A model generated the notes under the pieces. The model saw nothing but the letters and a program-made list of their open reading frames with translations. It made no database searches and was not told the origin of the DNA. Positions 49,853 through 59,153 of a stretch of 64,000 nucleotides of DNA are shown here, in pieces. This stretch comes from Tissierella sp. MB52-C2. GTDB lineage: Bacteria; Bacillota; Clostridia; Tissierellales; Tissierellaceae. Positions within the stretch are counted from its first letter, which is position 1. Each line of letters opens with the position of its first letter. Where the stretch lies: the NCBI RefSeq assembly GCF_030931715.1, contig NZ_CP133261.1:3760643-3824642 (forward strand). Direction: 5' to 3'. The position numbers and the translations under genes were made by a program.

Positions 49853-50929
49853 ATGGAGTTACCTAAACTAAAAATAGGCAATCTAGTCGCAAAGATACCC
49901 ATTATACAGGGTGGTATGGGAGTTGGAATTTCTTTATCAAACCTAGCAGGCAATGTGGCTTTAAATGGAGGAATTGGGGTATTATCTGGTGTAGAAATCG
50001 GATTTAATGAACCAGACTATTATAAGAACAAGAAAGAAGCAAATTTGAGAGCCTTAAAATACCATATTAAAAGGGCGAAGGAAATATCAAAAGGTGGTAT
50101 TATAGGTATTAATATAATGACGGTCCTAAATAATTTTGAAGAAATAGTTGTAGAATCAGTCAGGGAAAAAATAGATATAATCTTTTCAGGAGCAGGTCTT
50201 CCGTTAACACTACCTAGCTTTACTAAAGGAACAGATACAAAGGTTGTACCTATTGTTTCATCTGACCGAGCAGCTACTTTAATATGTAAAACTTGGGATA
50301 AAAGATATAATGTTATTCCAGATGCCATTGTACTAGAAGGTCCAAAGGCAGGGGGACATCTTGGGTTTTCCCGTGAGGAATTAGAAGATTCATCTAAAGA
50401 ATTAGATAGTTTACTATTGGAAGTCTTAGAAGCAGTGAAGCCATTTGAAGAAAAATATTGCAAAAAGATTCCAATTATAGCCGGAGGTGGAGTAACTACT
50501 GGGAAAGATATAGCTGAATTAATAAACCAAGGTGCATCAGGAGTACAAATAGGAAGTAGATTTGCAGCAACTATTGAATGTGATGCTTGTGACTCCTTTA
50601 AAGAGACCTATGTAAATGCGAGGGAAGAAGATATAGTCCTAATTAATAGTCCAGTAGGCTTAATAGGAAGGGCTATAAATAATAAATTTATAGAAGATGC
50701 TAAAGATGGTCTAAGGAGACCTATTAAATGTATTACAAATTGTTTAAAACCATGTAAACCTACAGAAGTAGATTATTGTATAGCCAATGCCTTAATCAAT
50801 GGACAAAAAGGAAATCTTAGTTCTGGGTTTGTCTTTGCAGGTGCTAATTCCTATAAAATAAAAAATATAATATCGGTTAAAGACTTAATTAGAGAACTAG
50901 TTGATGAAGCAAAATTATATATTAATTAG
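49853..50929 (+). CDS. Nitronate monooxygenase / FabK-like flavin oxidoreductase
   Basis: About 358 residues; the ATG at 49853 follows GGAGGAG, whereas the ATG at 49841 is part of that site. It is a TIM barrel with 'IPIIQGGMGVGISLSNLAG' (FMN-binding), 'FSGAGLPL', 'DAIVLEGPKAGGHLG', 'PIIAGGGVTTGKDIAELI' and 'GASGVQIGSRFAATIECDA'. The family includes 2-nitropropane dioxygenase-type monooxygenases and the enoyl-ACP reductase FabK. The C-terminal cysteines (CITNCLKPCKP) are common in the clostridial form. No fatty-acid genes are adjacent, so nitronate monooxygenase-like is the neutral name. Confidence 0.88.
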   Translation: MELPKLKIGNLVAKIPIIQGGMGVGISLSNLAGNVALNGGIGVLSGVEIGFNEPDYYKNKKEANLRALKYHIKRAKEISKGGIIGINIMTVLNNFEEIVVESVREKIDIIFSGAGLPLTLPSFTKGTDTKVVPIVSSDRAATLICKTWDKRYNVIPDAIVLEGPKAGGHLGFSREELEDSSKELDSLLLEVLEAVKPFEEKYCKKIPIIAGGGVTTGKDIAELINQGASGVQIGSRFAATIECDACDSFKETYVNAREEDIVLINSPVGLIGRAINNKFIEDAKDGLRRPIKCITNCLKPCKPTEVDYCIANALINGQKGNLSSGFVFAGANSYKIKNIISVKDLIRELVDEAKLYIN

Positions 50930-50968
50930 AAATAAGGCTAAGTCTTTTTGACTTGGCCTTATTTCTAT
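50930..50968. terminator. Terminator of the flavin oxidoreductase gene
   Basis: 15-bp stem with one G-U pair (50930-50944 with 50950-50964), loop TTTTT. Confidence 0.85.
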
Positions 50969-51056
50969 AGTGAATGTAAATTTACAATGTTTAGTGGAAG
51001 CTTTTTCTATTTTGGGGTAGAATAATTATATAATAATTTATTAAGGAGCAGATTAG

Positions 51057-51734
51057 ATGAAGAAAATATTTAATAATGATTGGCAAGAGTTATTAGGTAG
51101 TGAAATGGAAAAGGAATATTATCAAAAACTTAGAGGGTTTTTAATTGAGGAATATAATACAAGAACTATATATCCTCATATGAATGATATATTCAGCGCA
51201 TTACATTTGACCTCATATAAGGATACTAAAGTGGTAATTTTAGGTCAAGACCCATATCATGGACCAAATCAAGCCTATGGTTTAGCATTTTCTGTAAAAG
51301 CTGGAGTGAGAATACCACCATCTTTAGTAAATATGTATAAGGAGTTAAAAGATGATTTAGGTTGCTATATACCTAATAATGGTGTTTTAACGAAATGGGC
51401 AAAAGAGGGGGTCCTGTTATTAAATACATCTTTAACTGTTAGGGCAGGAGAGGCTAATTCTCATAGTAAAATTGGATGGCAGATTTTTACGGACCATATA
51501 ATAAAGCTATTAAATGAAAGAGATGACCCTATAGTTTTCATACTTTGGGGAAATAACGCCATAAAGAAAAAAATGTTAATTACGAATCCAAAACATTATA
51601 TAATAACATCAGTTCACCCAAGTCCATTATCTGCCAGCAGAGGTTTCTTTGGTTCTAAGCCATTTTCAAAGACAAATAAATTTTTAGAGTCCATAGGAAA
51701 GGAACCTATAGATTGGCAAATAGAAAATATATAA
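51057..51734 (+). CDS. ung: Uracil-DNA glycosylase (family 1)
   Basis: 225 residues. The catalytic '[18 protein letters not shown]' (Asp65) and the C-terminal '[19 protein letters not shown]' loop that inserts into the minor groove are intact. It excises uracil from DNA to start base-excision repair. Its closeness to the radical-SAM/DUF4130 pair, which carries a UDG-linked name in other genomes, is suggestive but there are intervening genes and terminators. Confidence 0.97.
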   Translation: MKKIFNNDWQELLGSEMEKEYYQKLRGFLIEEYNTRTIYPHMNDIFSALHLTSYKDTKVVILGQDPYHGPNQAYGLAFSVKAGVRIPPSLVNMYKELKDDLGCYIPNNGVLTKWAKEGVLLLNTSLTVRAGEANSHSKIGWQIFTDHIIKLLNERDDPIVFILWGNNAIKKKMLITNPKHYIITSVHPSPLSASRGFFGSKPFSKTNKFLESIGKEPIDWQIENI

Positions 51735-51825
51735 GGCTTCCGTTAAATATGATAAAAGTTTAACTTGAAATTAATTTAAAACATGGTATCATATATGAGA
51801 TTATATTATTTTTAAGGAGGCCTTT

Positions 51826-52440
51826 ATGGACAAAGTTCACACGGAAAATGTAAAAATTATTAATGCAGATCCATCAGCAATAGGTTTATTTGGACTAGCT
51901 ATGGTAACATTAGTCGCATCATCACAGAAATTGGGCATTACAACAGGAGTATCATTTGTAATACCTTGGGCAATATTTTTAGGAGCCTTTGCTCAATTAT
52001 TTGCTTCTATTAATGACTCACAGAGAAACAATACCTTTGGTACAACTGCCTTTGGAGCATATGCTTTCTTCTGGATGGGTGTGGCAGTATCTTGGATGAT
52101 ACAAATGGGAGTATTTGGTGAAAAGTTAGCAGCAAATGTAGATCCAAAACAATTAGGATTTGCATTTTTAGGTTATCTAATTTTTACAATATTTATGACC
52201 ATAGGTGCTATGGAGACTCATAAGGTATTATTTTTAATTTTCTTCTTTATTGATTTACTATTTCTTGGATTAACACTTGATTCCTTTGGTATTATGGGAG
52301 AATTTCCACACAAACTGGCTGCATATTCTGAACTAATAATTTCTTTATTATCATTTTATGGTTCAGGTGCATCAGTATTAAATGAACACTTTGGAAAAGT
52401 ATTCTTACCAGTGGGAAAACCATTTGGAATATTTAAATAA
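51826..52440 (+). CDS. satP: Acetate/succinate transporter (GPR1/FUN34/YaaH family)
   Basis: 204 residues with six membrane segments, ATG after AAGGAGG. 'NADPSAIGLFGLAMVTLVAS', 'FLGAFAQLFASINDSQRNNT' and 'FGTTAFGAYAFFWMG' are family signatures. It moves acetate or other short organic acids across the membrane, sensible for a fermenter. The last 24 codons plus 3' flank are duplicated 3.1 kb downstream (55452-55542). Confidence 0.92.
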   Translation: MDKVHTENVKIINADPSAIGLFGLAMVTLVASSQKLGITTGVSFVIPWAIFLGAFAQLFASINDSQRNNTFGTTAFGAYAFFWMGVAVSWMIQMGVFGEKLAANVDPKQLGFAFLGYLIFTIFMTIGAMETHKVLFLIFFFIDLLFLGLTLDSFGIMGEFPHKLAAYSELIISLLSFYGSGASVLNEHFGKVFLPVGKPFGIFK

Positions 52441-52450
52441 AATTTAAAAA
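52360..52450 (+). repeat. 91-bp direct repeat, copy 1 (3' end of satP)
   Basis: Identical to 55452-55542 except at three positions, all third-codon synonymous changes (CAC/CAT, GTA/GTG, TTC/TTT). It covers the last 26 sense codons of satP, its stop codon and the following bases. Confidence 0.95.
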
Positions 52451-52483
52451 TAACAGGGTGCATGGTAGCATCCTGTTATTTTT
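52446..52483. terminator. Terminator of satP
   Basis: AAAAATAACAGG (52446-52457) pairs with CCTGTTATTTTT (52472-52483), with inner TGC/GCA; its first five bases belong to the 91-bp repeat. Confidence 0.88.
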
Positions 52484-52536
52484 AATATTCATTATATATT
52501 TATAATTTGATGAAATAAGGTAAATTTTCTTTAAAC

Positions 52537-53176
52537 TTACATTATATTAATGTTATAAAATCTTTTACATTTATGTAGTATTACGTTCTTCAATTCATCT
52601 TGTTCTAGAATATTGCAAAAGGATATGGATTTATCTAGTGATTCGATATAGGATTTATGTCCTAATGTATATTCAGCTACTCCTTTATTATAATATAAAA
52701 GATTTAAGCCGTTAAAACTTCTTTTGTTTTTACAGTATTCAATACCCAAGTCAGCATATTTCAATGAATTTTCATAATCATCCAATAAGCTATATGCACT
52801 AGATAAATTATGACAAATCTTTGGATATAATTTGCTCGTTTGATCGACTATATCAATTAAGAATTCCATCATTTCTAAAGATACTAAATCTATTATATTC
52901 ATTTTCTAATGTAGAATATTCATCTCTATCAAATTTTGATTCTGTACTATCTACTATTTCATTAGAAGCCTTAAAATCATCAATCCTATAATTTAAAATG
53001 GTTTGATTCAGATCAACTTTTAAAATATTAGATAAATCTTCAAGGATTTCATAGCTTGGGAGATACTTGCCAGTTTCAATTTTTCTAATAGAGGATACTA
53101 TTTTACCAAAGTTATCTAAATTATAATACAAAGAAATCACATCCTTTATGATTACATATACCGATGAAATAAGCAT
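52537..53176 (-). pseudogene. Broken HTH/TPR regulator (Rgg/PlcR-like)
   Basis: Two overlapping frames together resemble one gene. The upstream part (53176 to 52853) has a degenerate XRE helix region ending 'IETGKYLPSYEILEDLSNIL'. The downstream frame (52902 to 52537) has TPR-like helices ('NLSSAYSLLDDYENSLKYAD'). The first HTH helices are missing or scrambled and the frame shifts near 52860-52900. Such HTH-TPR proteins sense peptides; this copy looks inactive. Confidence 0.6.
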
Positions 53177-54085
53177 TATATCAGTAAGGTATGGAGTCGT
53201 TAATAGTATTATAATGAAATTGCTTTCTCAATATTTCTTTATTATGATTATAATATATATTTGAATAAGTACGAGGGATGATATTGTGATTAAAAAGTTT
53301 ATTTATGTTTTAACTATATTATAATTAAAACTTCGCAGATAAAAACCTGCCGTTGAATCTTGAAAATTCAATAGTTTTTGACAATAAAAATGCATAAAAA
53401 TCTTCATTTATGGTATAACTGAATTAGCTTTTATAATAATAAAAACGGATAAACAGTTCGACAAAATTACATTCATTGTCGAAAAATGCAGGATTAAATG
53501 TGTTGATTCTACTATTACAATGTGATTAGATAGAGAAAGACTTGAACTTAGCAGATGAAAATCTACTATAAAACTATCTTTAATATTGCAAATTATTGAA
53601 TTTCCAAGATATATTTAGATAAATTATATGCGAAGTTTAAGTTAATAAGTTTAAATCTTATATCAAATATTAAAATTGAGACCAAATACGTAGTCCAAGA
53701 AGATAAAACCATAGAATGGACTGTCTATAAATTAAATGAAGAAGTGTAGTAGATTAATAAGTAATTGTTAAAATATCAATGACTTTTTAACATAGTAGAA
53801 CCCAAAATAAAATGTTCATATAGAATCTTTTGATAGATTATTGGAAGACAGGCGTTTATCAAGGTACGAATTTGAAAATTATGTTGAAGCTTACTAAAGA
53901 AGTCTCTTAATACATGAAACCATATAATAAAATTAGAATCTATAGTTCCCTATTTGAAGAAAAATATGGCATAGGCATAGAAGAATTCAAACAAATTTAT
54001 TCGGAATTTTTAGATAGAACTGTTTTAACTAAGTATGTAAATCCACTTATACTTCTTAGTAATTTAAATGAAAGAGAGTAAAACA
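53177..54085 (+). other. Decayed 0.9-kb region
   Basis: No intact gene. Two start-less plus-strand fragments read like protein ends: 53600-53749 ('FKLISLNLISNIKIETKYVV', then 'QEDKTIEWTVYKLNEEV') and about 53922-54081 ('SSLFEEKYGIGIEEFKQIYS', 'EFLDRTVLTKYVNPLILLSN'). Neither family is recognised. Codons are interrupted by stops elsewhere, indicating erosion of an inserted segment. Confidence 0.45.
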
Positions 54086-55411
54086 ATGAACAGTGAAAGA
54101 ATAAAAAAATTAAATAATTTTGCTTTCCCTTTACTGGTACAATCTATAATGGGTTATTTTATTGGTTTTACAGACCAAGCAATAGTTGCAAGAATTTCCA
54201 CCCCAGCTTTGGCTGCTGTTGGAGTAGTATCTTCCTTTCTCCAGATGATAGCTGGACTTATGGGGGCCATTACTCTTATATTTAATATTCGTGGAAGTAA
54301 AAAAATTGGAGCAAAAGATGATGAAGGGTTGAAAAAAGAATTTTTTTCTTCACTATTACTTAGCTTGATATTAGGAGTAGCATTTATAATCTTGTTCATA
54401 TTAGGTAGAGCTAGTTTGCTTAGTAGTGTCTATGCCCTATCTGGTCAAACATATAACCAAGCAATTATATATTCAGACTCAATGAGTTTATATGTTCTTA
54501 TTCAACTTTTTCTATTTGCTTTTGGTACATATTTTAAGATACATAATAATACAAAATGGATTCTTATTGGTTCTACTACTTCATCAATAGTTAATTTAAT
54601 TTTAGATTATATATTTGTTTTAGGAAAGTTTGGTATGCCAAAGCTAGGTGTAAATATGGCAGGGATTTCTACTGTGATAGCTATGTCAATAAATTTAATG
54701 ATTTATGCAATAGTATTAAGAGAACAGTTATCAATAGAATTTCTAAATATAAGAAAGTATTTTAAAAATGCTATAATACAATTAAAAGAATCTCTACCTT
54801 TGATGGGACAAGAAATTCTTGACGGATCTATTTTTGTTGTCATTGTTAATGCAATAATATTAAGAATGGGTACATTTGAATATGCAGGATATATAATAAT
54901 TAATATGCTATTAGGTTTTTTAAATATAGCAAAGTATATGTATGGATCGGCTACATTAACTTTGACTGGAATAAGTTACGGAGAAAAAAATAAAGAAGAC
55001 CTCAAAGCATACCCTAAAATAAGTACTAAAATTATTACTGCAATCTATATAGTATTAGGGGTAGTGTTTATTTTAACTAGAAATTATGTTCCTGCTATTG
55101 TTAGTGATGATGTAAGTACGCAAAAAATAGTTTCTTTATTTTTGGCATATTTTATAATTGCTAACTCGGTAAGCCCATTTACAAACACCTATATGAATGC
55201 TCTTCAAGCATTAGGGTTAAATGTATTTATTCTTTATAGTACAGCAATAATTAATACATTTATTTTACTGCTAATGTTTGTTTCTACAAGTATATTCAAT
55301 ATGTCTTTATATGGCATAGCATTATGTGTATTATTAGATAATATATTAACAGGAATTGTTTATTATAAAAGATACAATAAAGAAATTGCTAAAGATAAAG
55401 AATTTGTATGA
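54086..55411 (+). CDS. MATE-family efflux transporter inside the decayed island
   Basis: About 441 residues; ATG 54086 has AAGAGAGT upstream, ATG 54068 is an alternative. Twelve membrane segments; 'LLVQSIMGYFIGFTDQAIVA' and 'LPLMGQEILDGSIFVVIVNA' mark the two halves. It appears intact although its surroundings are degenerate, so it may be the retained cargo of the inserted segment. It is only distantly similar to the MATE protein at 42851-44239; such proteins often export drugs or toxic peptides. Confidence 0.85.
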   Translation: MNSERIKKLNNFAFPLLVQSIMGYFIGFTDQAIVARISTPALAAVGVVSSFLQMIAGLMGAITLIFNIRGSKKIGAKDDEGLKKEFFSSLLLSLILGVAFIILFILGRASLLSSVYALSGQTYNQAIIYSDSMSLYVLIQLFLFAFGTYFKIHNNTKWILIGSTTSSIVNLILDYIFVLGKFGMPKLGVNMAGISTVIAMSINLMIYAIVLREQLSIEFLNIRKYFKNAIIQLKESLPLMGQEILDGSIFVVIVNAIILRMGTFEYAGYIIINMLLGFLNIAKYMYGSATLTLTGISYGEKNKEDLKAYPKISTKIITAIYIVLGVVFILTRNYVPAIVSDDVSTQKIVSLFLAYFIIANSVSPFTNTYMNALQALGLNVFILYSTAIINTFILLLMFVSTSIFNMSLYGIALCVLLDNILTGIVYYKRYNKEIAKDKEFV

Positions 55412-55451
55412 ATAGAAGGTTTACTGTAGCCTCAAAAAGATTTCATCAATT

Positions 55452-55542
55452 GGTTCAGGTGCATCAGTATTAAATGAACATTTTGGAAAAGTGTTTTTAC
55501 CAGTGGGAAAACCATTTGGAATATTTAAATAAAATTTAAAAA
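55452..55542 (+). repeat. 91-bp direct repeat, copy 2 (satP 3' end fragment)
   Basis: Carries the codons for 'GSGASVLNEHFGKVFLPVGK' and 'PFGIFK' plus the stop and flank of satP, without the rest of the gene. Three synonymous differences from copy 1. Confidence 0.95.
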
Positions 55543-55569
55543 CATGACAGGATTTCCTGTCATGTTTTT
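55538..55569. terminator. Terminator after repeat copy 2
   Basis: 14-bp stem (55538-55551 with 55556-55569), loop ATTT, T-tract on the plus side and A/T-rich on the other; between satP remnant and the convergent DUF1294 gene. Confidence 0.88.
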
Positions 55570-55868
55570 TATCTTATGCTGCTAAATATAATTAATTCCA
55601 TTATTTTATTTACTATGATAAGTAAGGGAATTCCAATATAAAACTTCTTTTTAGATAGTTTATGTTTAAATAAAACCATAGCCATTAGAGAGCCTATGGA
55701 ACCACCTAAAAAAGATATAATGAGTAAATAAAGTTCTGGTATTCTCCATTGTTTCTTTTGGGCTTTACTTTTATCTATTCCAAATATTATAAATGATAAG
55801 ATATTTATACAAATTAAATAACCCAGAAAAAATATCTCTTTATTATTAAAGTTTAAAATATTTGCCAT
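55569..55868 (-). CDS. DUF1294 family membrane protein
   Basis: 99 residues, three or four membrane segments. 'SFIIFGIDKSKAQKKQWRIP' and 'ELYLLIISFLGGSIGSLMAM' followed by 'FKHKLSKKKF' are the hallmarks of DUF1294. Function unknown; in other proteins the domain is fused to cold-shock or excisionase-like domains. Starts 9 bp downstream of the DUF4438 gene, so co-transcribed. Confidence 0.88.
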   Translation of the reverse strand: MANILNFNNKEIFFLGYLICINILSFIIFGIDKSKAQKKQWRIPELYLLIISFLGGSIGSLMAMVLFKHKLSKKKFYIGIPLLIIVNKIMELIIFSSIR

Positions 55869-55877
55869 CTGATTATA

Positions 55878-56744
55878 CTATTTTACACCAAGATATTTTG
55901 CTATATTAGCATCTTCAGTTTTTATTCCCTTTATTTTAGAAGTTTTACAGCTAATAAGACCTGTAACTCCAGGGCCATGTCCAGCTAATATACAATTACT
56001 GTGTACTATTACGCCAACAGTTGCAGAACCTTTTAAATATTGACGACCATAAGTATTATCACAATCTTTTAATAGTACTAAGTCTCCAAATTTAAGTTTA
56101 TCTATACCATATTCTTTTACAGCTTCTTCATCACCAGTGGTTATATCATAGTCTCCAGATAAACTAGTGGAACTTCCTATACCTGAACCCATTAGATGAG
56201 CTGGTATTTCAGTTACTACAGGAACTTCTAGTTCTCCATTTTCGTTTTCTTTTATTCCTAATTTTTCAAATAAATTAGGGTCTAGATTCATAACTAAAAC
56301 ATCTTCATGACCTTCAATTTTTAGACCTTGTCCATTTGCTTTAATTAAAATAGTATCATTTATAGCCATCTTTTCCAAATCTTCCTGTGGAAAATATACT
56401 AAAACGTGTTCAATTCCACCATGGGTTCCTGTGACAAAACCTTTAGCACCTTTAGCGTCTCCAGATACTACCCTAGCTTCATTACCAACACATGACAGAA
56501 CCATTAATGCTTGGTTTTCCATTTTATCTTCGTTTCTCATGCTTACCCCTGGCTCCACATGGTCTCCCACAAGGTCCATGCAGGAATCACCAATTTGGAA
56601 ATTATAAGTAATTCCACCAACTCCATGCAGTATCATTGGTTTGCCCTCATGACTTATTCTATAGGGGCTTGGTCCCATGGCAGGACTATGGATTTTTCCT
56701 TGGACAGATTGAATTACTAATTTATTTCTGTTAGTTTTTAACAA
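55878..56744 (-). CDS. DUF4438 domain protein
   Basis: About 288 residues. The TTG at 56744 is 8 bp from AAAGGAG; the GTG at 56753 is within that site. Soluble, glycine-rich: 'HSPAMGPSPYRISHEGKPMI', 'VGDHVEPGVSMRN', 'GAKGFVTGTHGGIEHVLVYF' and 'MGSGIGSSTSLSGDYDI'. The fold resembles acetamidase/formamidase-like beta proteins, but no enzyme activity is known. Conserved in fermentative Clostridia and Thermotogae; sits divergent from the FDH operon, a possible but unproven link. Confidence 0.8.
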   Translation of the reverse strand: MLKTNRNKLVIQSVQGKIHSPAMGPSPYRISHEGKPMILHGVGGITYNFQIGDSCMDLVGDHVEPGVSMRNEDKMENQALMVLSCVGNEARVVSGDAKGAKGFVTGTHGGIEHVLVYFPQEDLEKMAINDTILIKANGQGLKIEGHEDVLVMNLDPNLFEKLGIKENENGELEVPVVTEIPAHLMGSGIGSSTSLSGDYDITTGDEEAVKEYGIDKLKFGDLVLLKDCDNTYGRQYLKGSATVGVIVHSNCILAGHGPGVTGLISCKTSKIKGIKTEDANIAKYLGVK

Positions 56745-56995
56745 TATTACCACTCCTTTGTCAATATATATATAAATTATACTACATAAATGACAGAAAA
56801 TGTTTCTAAAGATTTAAAAATAGCTAAATTTTTAGTATACTTAAGGATTGTTAATATAATTGCAATATTGACAAAATCCTCTGATTATTGTAGAATTAAT
56901 GTGTTTATTAGATGGCATATCAGTGCAGATTCTATAATATTACAGATAGATAAATTGTAAACAAAAATTACTAGAAATTATTTAATAATTATGAG

Positions 56996-57026
56996 AATAG
57001 ACAGCAACTTATAAATGCTGTCTATT
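56996..57026 (+). terminator. Hairpin in the leader of the FDH operon
   Basis: 11-bp stem AATAGACAGCA/TGCTGTCTATT (56996-57006 with 57016-57026) followed by TTC, 28 bp before the first start codon in the 310-bp divergent gap. There is no upstream plus-strand gene to terminate, so it may be an attenuator or a 5' stabiliser. The rest of the gap is AT-rich. Confidence 0.55.
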
Positions 57027-57054
57027 TTCAAATAATATTTAGAGGAGGACTATT

Positions 57055-57540
57055 ATGGAGTTTAAATTTGACTTAGAAGAAAATAAAGAGAAGATCCAAG
57101 AGTTTAGAAACTTTATTAGAGAAAACAAGGACAAGCAAGGAGCGTTAATGCCTGTACTACAAGAGGCACAAGGAAAGTTTGGATACTTACCTAACGAGAT
57201 ACTAGAAGTTGTATCTAGAGACTTAAATGTACCACTATCTGAAATATATGGTGTAGCAACATTCTATTCACAATTTACATTTATACCAAAGGGAGAAAAT
57301 AATATTTCTGTGTGTTTAGGAACAGCTTGTTATGTTAAAGGTGCTGAAAAGGTACTTGAAGAAATTGAAAATGTGTTAGGAATAAAATGTGGCGGAACTA
57401 CGCCAGACCTTAAATTTTCCATTACACCTACTAGATGTATAGGAGCTTGCGGATTAGCACCAGTTATAAATATAAATGACGATACACATGGTAGATTAAA
57501 ACCAGAAGACATTAAAGCTATAATAGAAAAATACAGATAA
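57055..57540 (+). CDS. nuoE: NuoE/HydC-like [2Fe-2S] thioredoxin-fold subunit
   Basis: 161 residues, ATG after AGAGGAGG. The thioredoxin-like ferredoxin cysteines are Cys87, Cys92, Cys128 and Cys132 ('CLGTACYVKG' and 'TRCIGACGLAP'). Preceded by a helical bundle ('LPNEILEVVSRDLNVPLSEI', 'GVATFYSQF') typical of the 24-kDa complex I subunit. With the next three genes it forms a soluble formate dehydrogenase/NAD(P)-reductase complex. Confidence 0.94.
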   Translation: MEFKFDLEENKEKIQEFRNFIRENKDKQGALMPVLQEAQGKFGYLPNEILEVVSRDLNVPLSEIYGVATFYSQFTFIPKGENNISVCLGTACYVKGAEKVLEEIENVLGIKCGGTTPDLKFSITPTRCIGACGLAPVININDDTHGRLKPEDIKAIIEKYR

Positions 57541-57556
57541 TTCGGAGGTAAGAACT

Positions 57557-59137
57557 ATGATGACTTTAGAAAAGTTACAGGAGTTAAAAGAAAAATCTAG
57601 ACCAGTCTTAGAAGAAAGATTAAAAGAAGAAGATAATACAGAAGTAAAAGATGGTAATTTTATATTAAAAGGTGACTACTATAGAAAACAAACTAGAATA
57701 GCATTGAGAAACTGTGAGATAATTAGACCAGAAAGTATTGAGGAGTATATAGCACTTGATGGTTACACGGCTTTAGGAAAAATGCTTACTGAAATGAAGC
57801 CAGAGGATGTTATTAACACTATGGTTGAATCAAACTTAAGAGGTAGAGGTGGAGCAGGTTTTCCAGCAGGTAGAAAATGGGCTGAAGCTTTTAAATATGA
57901 TTCTGACAAGAAATATGTAATATGTAATGCAGATGAGGGAGATCCAGGTGCATTCATGGATAGATCTATTCTTGAAGGGGACCCACATTCAGTACTTGAA
58001 GGTATGGCAATAGCAGGATATGCAATAGGCGCTGATCAAGGATTTATCTATGTTAGAGCAGAGTACCCATTAGCAGTAAAAAGACTTAAAGAAGCCATAG
58101 AACAAGCTAAAGAATATGGATTACTAGGAAATAATATATTAGGAACAGACTTTAACTTCGATATAGAATTAAGACTTGGTGCAGGAGCTTTCGTATGTGG
58201 TGAAGGTACAGCTCTTATGGAATCCATTGAAGGCAGAAGAGGAATGCCAAGAACTAAAATTTATAGAACAGCTCAAAAAGGCTTATGGCAAAAACCAACT
58301 GTTATTAACAACGTAGAAACTTTAGCAAATGTACCAGTAATATTCCAAAGAGGAGTAGATTGGTTCAGAGGTATAGGAACTGAAAAATCTCCAGGAACTA
58401 AGGTATTTGCTTTAGTAGGAAAAGTAAAAAATGCAGGCCTTGTGGAAGTGCCAATGGGAATGCCTTTAAGAGAAATCGTTTTTGATATTGGCGGCGGAGT
58501 AGCAGATGATAAGGCTATTAAAGCTGTACAAACTGGTGGACCTTCAGGAGGATGTATTCCAGTAGAATTACTAGATACTCCAGTAGACTTTGAATCCTTA
58601 GCAAAAATAGGTTCAATAATGGGTTCAGGTGGTATGGTTGTAATGGATGAAACAGACTGTATGGTTGATATAGCTAGATTTTTCCTTGACTTTACTGTAG
58701 ATGAATCTTGTGGTAAATGTGTACCATGTAGAGAAGGTACAAAGAGAATGTTAGAATTATTACAGAAGGTAACTTCAGGAGAAGGAACAATAGAAGATAT
58801 TGCAAGAATGGAATCTTTAGCAGAAACTATTAGTTCAGCTTCACTTTGTGGACTAGGACAAACAGCGGCTAACCCTGTTACTAGTACATTACATTATTTT
58901 AGAGAGGAATTTGAAGCCCATGTAAAAGACAAGAAATGTCCAGCAGGTGCTTGTCAAGCCCTTCTAGAATACTATATTACAGATAAATGTATTGGATGTA
59001 CGAAATGTGCTAGAAACTGTCCAGCTTCATGTATAGATGGGAAGGTAAAAGAAAGACATATAATAGATATTGATAGATGTATTAAATGTGGCAACTGTGC
59101 TTCAGTATGTCCAGTTGGAGCAGTAATTAAGAGATAG
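57557..59137 (+). CDS. nuoF: NuoF/HydB-like NAD(P)H-flavin subunit with C-terminal ferredoxin domain
   Basis: 526 residues. FMN motif 'GRGGAGFPAGRKW' (about 96-108), NAD motif 'GAGAFVCGEGTALMESIEG' (about 208-226), [4Fe-4S] 'SCGKCVPCREGT' (about 385) and a C-terminal two-cluster ferredoxin domain ('CIGCTKCARNCPASC' about 478, 'CIKCGNCASVCP'). There is no N-terminal thioredoxin-like domain, in contrast to some HydB proteins. This layout matches HydB/HylB subunits of electron-bifurcating hydrogenases and formate dehydrogenases, where FMN splits electrons between NAD(P) and ferredoxin. Confidence 0.94.
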   Translation: MMTLEKLQELKEKSRPVLEERLKEEDNTEVKDGNFILKGDYYRKQTRIALRNCEIIRPESIEEYIALDGYTALGKMLTEMKPEDVINTMVESNLRGRGGAGFPAGRKWAEAFKYDSDKKYVICNADEGDPGAFMDRSILEGDPHSVLEGMAIAGYAIGADQGFIYVRAEYPLAVKRLKEAIEQAKEYGLLGNNILGTDFNFDIELRLGAGAFVCGEGTALMESIEGRRGMPRTKIYRTAQKGLWQKPTVINNVETLANVPVIFQRGVDWFRGIGTEKSPGTKVFALVGKVKNAGLVEVPMGMPLREIVFDIGGGVADDKAIKAVQTGGPSGGCIPVELLDTPVDFESLAKIGSIMGSGGMVVMDETDCMVDIARFFLDFTVDESCGKCVPCREGTKRMLELLQKVTSGEGTIEDIARMESLAETISSASLCGLGQTAANPVTSTLHYFREEFEAHVKDKKCPAGACQALLEYYITDKCIGCTKCARNCPASCIDGKVKERHIIDIDRCIKCGNCASVCPVGAVIKR

Positions 59138-59153
59138 AAAGGAAGATAAGGTC

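Noticed and set aside
53330-53400. Short inverted repeats that might be a tRNA or an insertion-sequence end
   Set aside because: No cloverleaf, no CCA end, no transposase fragment and no matching terminal repeat.
56911-56927. TGGCATATCAGTGCA resembling a sigma-54 promoter before the FDH operon
   Set aside because: Only 9 bases separate GG and GC instead of the required 10, and no sigma-54 activator gene is adjacent.
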